A stretch of 64,000 bases of DNA, from contig NZ_KI911783.1 in assembly GCF_000515415.1 (NCBI RefSeq), positions 846,501 to 910,500 of the forward strand, in the 5' to 3' direction. The notes beneath the pieces were generated by a model. It searched no databases and had not been told where the DNA came from. It saw only the letters and a program-made list of their open reading frames with translations. Each line of letters starts with the position of its first letter. Position 1 is the first letter of the stretch. Shown piece by piece: positions 58,129-64,000 of the stretch. A program made the translations under genes and the position numbers. The DNA comes from Bradyrhizobium sp. WSM1417 (lineage in GTDB: Bacteria > Pseudomonadota > Alphaproteobacteria > Rhizobiales > Xanthobacteraceae).

Positions 58129-60564
58129 ATGAACGACGCCGAACACGAGCACCATCACAAGCCGGAAACACATTCCGGATGCGGCTGTTCCAGTAAAGCT
58201 GCCCCGGTCGACAAGCCCGCCGCTGCCTCCTGCTGCGGCGCGCACGGCGATCACGCGCATGACCACGGCGCCGCGGCAAAAGTCCGCGATCCCGTCTGCG
58301 GCATGACGGTCGATCCCGCGACCTCAAAGCACCGGTTCGACCATCACGGCGAGACCTTCCATTTCTGCTCGGCTGGCTGCCGCACCAAATTCGCCGCCGA
58401 TCCCGCAAAGTACCTCGCCAAGGACAAGGCACCCGAGCCCGAGATGCCGGCAGGCACGATCTACACCTGCCCGATGCATCCGCAGATCCGCCAAGTCGGG
58501 CCCGGAAGCTGTCCGATCTGCGGCATGGCGCTGGAGCCGGAGGTCGCAAGCCTGGAGACCGGCCCCAATCCCGAGCTTGCTGACATGACGCGGCGGTTCT
58601 GGATTGGCGGCGTGCTGGCTTTGCCGGCCGTGGTGCTGGAGATGGGCGGCCATCTCGCGGGCCCGCACAACTGGATCGATGCGACGCTGTCGAACTGGAT
58701 CCAGCTCGTCTTCGCCACGCCTGTGGTGCTGTGGGCCGGCTGGCCGTTCTTCGTCCGCGGCTGGCAGTCGCTGCTGACGCGCAACCTCAACATGTTCACG
58801 TTGATCGCGATGGGCACCGGCGTTGCCTATGTCTACAGCCTGATCGGCACCATCGCGCCGCAGATTTTCCCGGCCACCTTCCGCAGCCATGAAGGCGCGG
58901 TCGCGGTCTATTTCGAGGCAGCGGCGGTCATCACCGTGCTGGTGCTGCTCGGTCAGGTGCTGGAGCTGCGCGCCCGCGACGCGACGTCGGGAGCGATCAA
59001 GGCGCTGCTGCAGCTCGCCCCCAAGACCGCACGCCGCATCGATGGCGATGGCGGCGAGCACGAGGTCGAGATCGAAGCACTTCATGCCGGTGACAGCTTG
59101 CGCGTGCGTCCGGGCGAGAAAGTGCCGGTCGACGGCGTCATTCTGGAAGGCCGTTCCTCGCTCGACGAGTCGCTCGTCACAGGCGAATCCATGCCGGTCA
59201 CCAAGGAGACCGGCGCGAAGGTGATCGCCGGCACGCTCAATCAGTCCGGCAGCTTCATCATGCGCGCCGACAAGGTCGGGCGCGAGACGCTGCTGTCGCA
59301 GATCGTGCAGATGGTCGCGGACGCGCAGCGCTCGCGGGCGCCGATCCAGCGCCTCGCCGACCAGGTCGCGGGCTGGTTCGTGCCGATGGTGATCGCCGTC
59401 GCGCTCGCTGCCTTCGCGGCCTGGGCCTGGTTCGGGCCGGAGCCGCGGCTGGCCTTCGGTCTCGTCGCCGCCGTCAGCGTGCTGATCATCGCTTGCCCCT
59501 GCGCGCTTGGCCTGGCGACTCCGATGTCGATCATGGTCGGCGTCGGCCGCGGCGCGCAGGCAGGCGTGCTGATCAAGAACGCCGAAGCGCTGGAGCGGAT
59601 GGAGAAGATCGACACGCTGGTCGTCGACAAGACCGGCACGCTGACCGAGGGCAAGCCGAAGGTGGTCGCGATCGTGCCGGCCGCCGGTTTTGCGGAAGAC
59701 GACATCCTCCGCATGGCCGCCAGCGTCGAGCGCGCCAGCGAGCATCCTCTGGCCGACGCAATCATGCGCGCCGCAAAGGAGAAGCAGCTCGCGCTCGGCC
59801 AGGTCGAGCAATTCGATTCGCCGACCGGCAAGGGCGCGACCGGCAAGGTCGACGGCAAAACCATCGTGCTCGGCAATGCCAGATATCTGACGTCGATCGG
59901 CATCGACACCAAAGCGCTCGATGGCGAGGCCGAACGGCTGCGCGGCGATGGCGCGACCGTGATCAACATGGCTGTCGACAGTCGGCTTGCCGGCCTGTTC
60001 GCGATCGCCGATCCGGTCAAGGCCTCAACCCCGGCGGCCCTGAAGGCACTCGCGGCCGAAGGCATCAAGGTCATCATGCTGACCGGCGACAACCGCACCA
60101 CGGCGGAGGCCGTGGCGCGCAGGCTCGGCATCGCCGACGTCGAGGCCGAGGTGCTGCCGGATCAGAAGAGCGCGGTGGTGACAAAGCTGCAGAAGGCCGG
60201 CCGCAGCGTCGCAATGGCCGGTGACGGCGTCAACGACGCGCCGGCGCTGGCCGCAGCCGAAGTCGGCATCGCCATGGGCACCGGCACCGACGTGGCAATG
60301 GAGAGCGCAGGCGTCACGCTGCTGAAGGGCGATCTCACCGGCATCGTGCGGGCGCGAAAGCTGTCGCAGGCGACCATGAGCAACATCCGGCAAAACCTGT
60401 TCTTCGCCTTCATCTACAACGCCGCAGGCATTCCAATCGCGGCCGGCATCCTCTATCCGACCTTCGGCGTGCTGCTGTCGCCGATCATCGCCGCGGCCGC
60501 GATGGCGCTGTCCTCGGTGAGCGTGGTCGGGAATGCGCTGCGGCTGCGGGCAACGCGGCTGTGA
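58129..60564 (+). CDS. copA: Copper-translocating P-type ATPase with YHS and heavy-metal-binding domains
   Basis: 811 aa. N-terminus: His/Cys-rich stretch 1-50 ([17 protein letters not shown]), YHS domain about 53-98 ([22 protein letters not shown]), then a CPMHP/CPICGM metal-binding domain about 110-135; no classical GMTCxxC HMA domain. Core: [42 protein letters not shown]. Pumps Cu(I) (or Ag) out of the cytoplasm. ATG at 58129. Divergent from csoR, sharing the operator. Confidence 0.95.
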   Translation: MNDAEHEHHHKPETHSGCGCSSKAAPVDKPAAASCCGAHGDHAHDHGAAAKVRDPVCGMTVDPATSKHRFDHHGETFHFCSAGCRTKFAADPAKYLAKDKAPEPEMPAGTIYTCPMHPQIRQVGPGSCPICGMALEPEVASLETGPNPELADMTRRFWIGGVLALPAVVLEMGGHLAGPHNWIDATLSNWIQLVFATPVVLWAGWPFFVRGWQSLLTRNLNMFTLIAMGTGVAYVYSLIGTIAPQIFPATFRSHEGAVAVYFEAAAVITVLVLLGQVLELRARDATSGAIKALLQLAPKTARRIDGDGGEHEVEIEALHAGDSLRVRPGEKVPVDGVILEGRSSLDESLVTGESMPVTKETGAKVIAGTLNQSGSFIMRADKVGRETLLSQIVQMVADAQRSRAPIQRLADQVAGWFVPMVIAVALAAFAAWAWFGPEPRLAFGLVAAVSVLIIACPCALGLATPMSIMVGVGRGAQAGVLIKNAEALERMEKIDTLVVDKTGTLTEGKPKVVAIVPAAGFAEDDILRMAASVERASEHPLADAIMRAAKEKQLALGQVEQFDSPTGKGATGKVDGKTIVLGNARYLTSIGIDTKALDGEAERLRGDGATVINMAVDSRLAGLFAIADPVKASTPAALKALAAEGIKVIMLTGDNRTTAEAVARRLGIADVEAEVLPDQKSAVVTKLQKAGRSVAMAGDGVNDAPALAAAEVGIAMGTGTDVAMESAGVTLLKGDLTGIVRARKLSQATMSNIRQNLFFAFIYNAAGIPIAAGILYPTFGVLLSPIIAAAAMALSSVSVVGNALRLRATRL

Positions 60565-60615
60565 GCGCCGCGGAATCCGTGTAAAACGGCATCGAGCGGG
60601 CGAGGGAGCACTCCG

Positions 60616-61062
60616 ATGCAGCGGATTACGATTACGATCGAGGACGATCTCCTGGCGGAGATCGACGCTGCGGCGGAAGCGCGCGGCTACCAGAACCGCT
60701 CCGAGATCATCCGCGACCTCGCGCGCGCCGGGTTGCAACAGAGCAGCGAGGACACCGCACAGACGGGTTCTTGCGTCGCCGGCCTCGTCTATGTCTACGA
60801 CCACGCCGCCCGCGATCTCTCAAAACGCCTGGTGCAGGAATTCCATGGTCACCACGACCTCGCGCTGGCGACGCTGCATGTCCATCTCGACGACAATAAT
60901 TGCATGGAGATGACGGCACTGCGCGGCGACGCCTCCGAGGTCAGACATTTCGCCGACCACATCATCGCCGAACGCGGCGTGCGTTATGGACGTGTGGTGA
61001 TGATCCCGACGGGGGACAGCAAGCAGGCGAAGGCGCGGAAGCACGGGCACCGGCATGAGTAG
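60616..61062 (+). CDS. nikR: Nickel-responsive regulator NikR
   Basis: 148 aa. N-terminal ribbon-helix-helix MQRITITIEDDLLAEID..NRSEIIRDLAR, C-terminal ACT-like domain with nickel ligands in HDLALATLHVHLDDNNCMEM. It normally represses nickel uptake genes; none is in this window, so it regulates in trans. ATG at 60616, 51 bases after copA; ribosome site GAGGGAG. Alternatively it reads through from the copper operon. Confidence 0.92.
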   Translation: MQRITITIEDDLLAEIDAAAEARGYQNRSEIIRDLARAGLQQSSEDTAQTGSCVAGLVYVYDHAARDLSKRLVQEFHGHHDLALATLHVHLDDNNCMEMTALRGDASEVRHFADHIIAERGVRYGRVVMIPTGDSKQAKARKHGHRHE

Positions 61063-61082
61063 ATTGGACTAGCACCGCGGCA

Positions 61083-61243
61083 CTTTTCCCCTCTCCCCCT
61101 GTGGGAGAGGGTGGCTCGCCGCGAAGCGGCGAGACGGGTGAGGGGTATGTCTCCGCGACCACTCCTCTTCGAGCTCGCGGAGAGAAACCCCTCATCCGGC
61201 GCTTCGCGCCACCTTCTCCCACAAGGGGAGAAGGGAAGAGCAT
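61083..61243. repeat. Nested palindromic repeat, CTCTCCC family (variant b)
   Basis: CTCCCCCTGTGGGAGAGGG at one end, CCTTCTCCCACAAGGGGAGAAGG at the other; inner GGGTGAGGGG/CCCCTCATCC; centre CGCGGAG. Same plan as 46187-46344. Confidence 0.8.
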
Positions 61244-61256
61244 TCCGCTTGCGGAT

Positions 61257-62201
61257 TTAAGCCGCCTTCGCATTCCCGCCCGGCAACCCGGCCCGCGCGA
61301 CACCGCCGTAGAGCTGCTCGTTCGGCATCTCCTCGCGCAGGATCCTGCGCACCGTGATCAGCTTCTTCAAATCGATGCCGGTCGCGAAGCCCTTGCTCTC
61401 GCACAGGAAGACGAGATCCTCGAACACGACATTGCCGGTCGCGCCGGGGGCGAAGGGGCAGCCACCGAGGCCGCCGAGCGAGCCGTCGAGGATACGCGCG
61501 CCTTCGTCGAGCGCGGCGGCCGCGTTCGCGATGCCCATGCCGCGGGTGTCGTGGAGATGGATGCAGATCGGCTTTGATCCTGCGAGCTTCACCGCGGCGC
61601 GCGTCAGCTCCGCCACCTGCTTCGGCCCGGCATAGCCGACGGTATCGGCGATGCCGACGAAATCGACACCAGCCTCCAGGCATTTGTCGACCAGCCGCAG
61701 CACTTCTGCAGGATCAACCGCCCCGGTGATCGAGCAGCCCAGCGCCATCGAGATCGCCGCGTTGACGAGCGGCTTGTGGCTGGTGGCGTCGCGCAGCTCG
61801 CACAGGCGTTTCAGATTGGCGATGGCGGACTCGCGCGAGCGGTGCGCATTGGCCTGGCTGTGCTCTTCCGTTGCCGAGACCACCGAGGCGATCTCGCCAA
61901 CGCCGGATTCAAGCGCCTCGTTGACGCCGCGCTCGTTGAGCGCAAGCGCGATGCCATGCGCGCCGGGCAATGAAGCGACGGTCGCGACAACGTCACGGAC
62001 ATCGACGAATTGCGGAAACGTCTTTGCCGGCAGGAACGAGCCGACCTCGAAATGCCGCACGCCGGCGGCATATTCCTCGCGCACCCAGCGCTGCTTGGCG
62101 TCGGTTGACGGAATTTTCTTCACGAGCTGGAGCCCGTCGCGCAGGCCGACTTCGCGCAGGCTGACGCGCTCTGCAGGGTAAATCTCCTGAATCCGGCTCA
62201 T
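61257..62201 (-). CDS. Hydroxymethylglutaryl-CoA lyase-like enzyme
   Basis: 314 aa, DRE-TIM metallolyase. LREVGLRDGLQLVKK with catalytic Arg/Asp, HLHDTRGMGIANAAAAL with the metal-binding histidines, and LGGCPFAPGATGNVVFED with the catalytic cysteine: a signature of HMG-CoA lyase. Cleaves HMG-CoA or a related 3-hydroxy-3-methylacyl-CoA such as citramalyl-CoA. ATG at 62201 overlaps the stop of the CoA-transferase gene (ATGA). Confidence 0.93.
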   Translation of the reverse strand: MSRIQEIYPAERVSLREVGLRDGLQLVKKIPSTDAKQRWVREEYAAGVRHFEVGSFLPAKTFPQFVDVRDVVATVASLPGAHGIALALNERGVNEALESGVGEIASVVSATEEHSQANAHRSRESAIANLKRLCELRDATSHKPLVNAAISMALGCSITGAVDPAEVLRLVDKCLEAGVDFVGIADTVGYAGPKQVAELTRAAVKLAGSKPICIHLHDTRGMGIANAAAALDEGARILDGSLGGLGGCPFAPGATGNVVFEDLVFLCESKGFATGIDLKKLITVRRILREEMPNEQLYGGVARAGLPGGNAKAA

Positions 62202-63391
62202 CCGCGCCTCCCTGTCGTTTTTGACGTGACGTCTTCATTTTCATTGTCGATCTCGGCGCGAACGGCCGCCGTGTCGGCGCCGAGCGGGGCGACCTTCAGG
62301 CCTTCGCCGATATGGCTGCCGTTCCATTCGATCGGCAGCGCCGGCACCCGGAACGGCTTGCCGTCGGCGGTGACATTGTTGACGAGGCCGCCCGGCCGCA
62401 GCACATGCGGATCGGTGAAGAGATCCTCGGGCCGGTTGATCGGCGAGAAGCAGATGTTGAGCGCATCGAGCCTCTGCGACAGTCTTGCCACGTCCCATTG
62501 CCTGATGATCCCGGCGGCGCGCGGAATGATCCGCCCGCGCGCCAGGATGCGATCGGTCGTGGTGCGCAAGGCGGGATCATCGAGGAATTCAGTCAGGCCG
62601 AACTCGCGGCAAAAGCTCTGCCAATGGCCTTCGGTGACGACGCCGATGAAGATGGGCTCGCCGCCAGCGGTCTCGAAGATGTCGTAGATCGGCCACGCAT
62701 GCTCGCGCTCCGGCATCGAGCGCGGCTTGTTGCCGGTCATCTCGTATTCGACCATGTGCTGGGCAACCAGAAACAGGCAGTTCTCGAACAGGCCGATGCG
62801 GATGTCGGCGCCGCCGCGTTTTCCTCCGCGCTTCTGATAGAGCGCCGCGAGGATCGCGATCACGCCGAACATGCCGCCCATGATGTCGTTGGCGGACGAG
62901 CCGACGCGCTGGGGCTTTTCGCTGGTGCCGGTCATGGCGGCAAGGCCCGCCATCATCTGCACCACCTCGTCCAGCGCGGGGCGGTGCTCGTAGGGACCGG
63001 AGAGGAATCCCTTGTGGCCGGCAATGATCAGACCCGGATGCCGGCGGCGCAGTTCGTCCGCGCCAAGCCCCTGCTTACCGAGCTGGCCGTCGCGAAAATT
63101 CTCAAGGAACACGTCGGCGGTCGCCAGCAGCCGGTGCATGGTGTCGCGATCCTCAGTCTTCTCGAAATCCAGTACCACGCTGCGCTTGCCGCGGTTGAAC
63201 AATGGGAAAAAGGCGGTCCCCATGCCTCCCAGGCTCCGGGTCTTGTCGCCCGCAGGCGGCTCGACCTTGATCACGTCGGCTCCGAGCTGCGCCAGGATCA
63301 TGCCGCAGGTCGGGCCCATGACCATGTGGGTCATCTCGACCACGCGCACGCCTGCGAGCGGCAATCCGTCCGCCGATTCTTCCATCGCCAT
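62198..63391 (-). CDS. Family III CoA-transferase coupled to the lyase
   Basis: 397 aa. VVEMTHMVMGPTCGMILAQ (core), ADVIKVEPPAGDKTR, NFRDGQLGKQG, and the catalytic-Asp region SSANDIMGGMFGVIAI (Asp in ANDIMGG). Coupled to the lyase downstream by ATGA, so it probably activates a hydroxy-dicarboxylate (HMG, citramalate or similar) for it. ATG at 63391 with AAGGA twelve bases upstream; 63385 is an alternative. The longer frame to a TTG at 63433 is less likely. Confidence 0.9.
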   Translation of the reverse strand: MAMEESADGLPLAGVRVVEMTHMVMGPTCGMILAQLGADVIKVEPPAGDKTRSLGGMGTAFFPLFNRGKRSVVLDFEKTEDRDTMHRLLATADVFLENFRDGQLGKQGLGADELRRRHPGLIIAGHKGFLSGPYEHRPALDEVVQMMAGLAAMTGTSEKPQRVGSSANDIMGGMFGVIAILAALYQKRGGKRGGADIRIGLFENCLFLVAQHMVEYEMTGNKPRSMPEREHAWPIYDIFETAGGEPIFIGVVTEGHWQSFCREFGLTEFLDDPALRTTTDRILARGRIIPRAAGIIRQWDVARLSQRLDALNICFSPINRPEDLFTDPHVLRPGGLVNNVTADGKPFRVPALPIEWNGSHIGEGLKVAPLGADTAAVRAEIDNENEDVTSKTTGRRG

Positions 63392-63583
63392 ATGCGCCTG
63401 TTCCTTTGCCGCGCTGGTTCCGCTTGTTGTCAAGCGGGTTGGTGGAGCAACGGTCCTGCCGAATTCATCGTGGCTTCGTTGATGCGAGCGGTCAATCCGG
63501 CCATAAGCGGCGCCGCCGATCTCCCTTGCCGAAGTGGCCCGGGGTGTCTACCTCTCGCGGGTGATTTCGTGAGAGGAACTCCC

Positions 63584-64000
63584 ATGCTGGATGCCGCCGT
63601 CAAGGCGCTGTCGCAAATGATCTCGCCGCCGATGCGCTCGATCCTGTGGCGGTCGATCGGCGTTGCACTGGTGCTGATCATCGTGCTGGCGATCGGCTTG
63701 CAGCGGCTCCTGAGCTGGTTTGCGACCTATGGCGAGGCCTGGCTGGAAGGCCTACTCGGTCCGGGCTGGCACTCATCGCTCGAGGTGTTGTCCTGGATCA
63801 TCTCGATCGCCGCGGGCCTCGGCGTCGTGTTCGGGGCTGTGTTCCTGATGCCCGCGATCACGTCGCTGGTGGCGAGCCTGTTCGTGGACGACGTCGCCGA
63901 CATCGTCGAGCGCGAGCACTATCCGGCCGAGCGGCCGGGCGTCGCGCTGCCGGTCAGCCAGGCGATCTACGAGGGCGTCAAGACCGCGCTGCTGACGATC
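63584..64000 (+). CDS. EI24/CysZ-like membrane protein, incomplete
   Basis: 139 codons before the window ends. Two to three TM segments so far (LWRSIGVALVLIIVLAIGLQ; VLSWIISIAAGLGVVFGAVF). Resembles EI24-domain (sulfate transporter CysZ-like) proteins: LPVSQAIYEGVKTALL. ATG at 63584 has GAGAGGA six bases upstream. Divergent from the CoA-transferase operon across 192 bases. The call depends on a partial protein. Confidence 0.7.
   Translation, partial: MLDAAVKALSQMISPPMRSILWRSIGVALVLIIVLAIGLQRLLSWFATYGEAWLEGLLGPGWHSSLEVLSWIISIAAGLGVVFGAVFLMPAITSLVASLFVDDVADIVEREHYPAERPGVALPVSQAIYEGVKTALLTI

Noticed and set aside
58324-59811. A 495-codon antisense frame in copA
   Set aside because: Shadow of copA, composition Asp/Arg/His-rich, no start signal.

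Overview
The window looks like chromosomal DNA from a GC-rich alphaproteobacterium close to Bradyrhizobium (Nitrobacteraceae). The inference rests on gene order (aroA-cmk-rpsA...ihfB...trpF-trpB-trpA-accD-folC; rnd-lptC-lptA-lptB-rpoN-hpf-ptsN), a TIGR02300 protein, a DUF1150 gene beside a small heat-shock gene with a ROSE-type RNA thermometer, and several dispersed palindromic repeats. No taxonomic marker was compared, so the genus is an inference.

Layout. 1-10,900 is a minus-strand housekeeping run: EPSP synthase, cytidylate kinase, ribosomal protein S1, SppA, IHF-beta, a LapA-like membrane protein, then the tightly overlapping trpF-trpB-trpA followed by accD and folC. 11,050-14,430 holds TIGR02300, tRNA-Ala(GGC), a GIY-YIG protein, the divergent ohrR/ohr pair and a family III CoA-transferase. 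14,850-19,030 is a ugpBAEC glycerol-3-phosphate-type ABC importer operon. 19,228-20,073 is a heat-shock unit: sigma-32-like promoter, ROSE-like hairpin, Hsp20 and DUF1150. 20,284-28,600 is a TPR protein and then the conserved ptsN-hpf-rpoN-lptBAC-rnd cluster, with a duplicated ptsN 3' end enclosing a small membrane-protein gene. 28,720-31,754 encodes two polytopic membrane proteins, one resembling GT22 mannosyltransferases.

32,951-40,629 is an integrative element in the 3' end of tRNA-Leu(CAG). It is bounded by a 17-bp direct repeat and carries a tyrosine integrase next to the tRNA, a serine recombinase with a palindromic res-like region, a two-gene module (DUF488 plus an uncharacterised 254-aa protein), a coiled-coil/two-TM membrane protein and several unrecognised genes. 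It is the most likely place for an undescribed system, probably defence-related, but no function can be proven from sequence alone.

40,861-57,760 returns to chromosomal genes: NDUFA9-like protein, UppP, GST, QueG, thioesterase, SnoaL-like protein, hydrolase, infC (ATT start), rpmI-rplT, and pheS-pheT with a repeat-flanked DUF559 gene wedged between them, then TauE/SafE, a Tat-type amine oxidase and a YiiX-like hydrolase. 57,803-61,062 is a metal-homeostasis cluster (CsoR, an operator palindrome, a YHS-CopA ATPase, NikR). 61,257-63,391 encodes an HMG-CoA-lyase-like enzyme coupled to a family III CoA-transferase. The window ends inside an EI24-like membrane protein gene.
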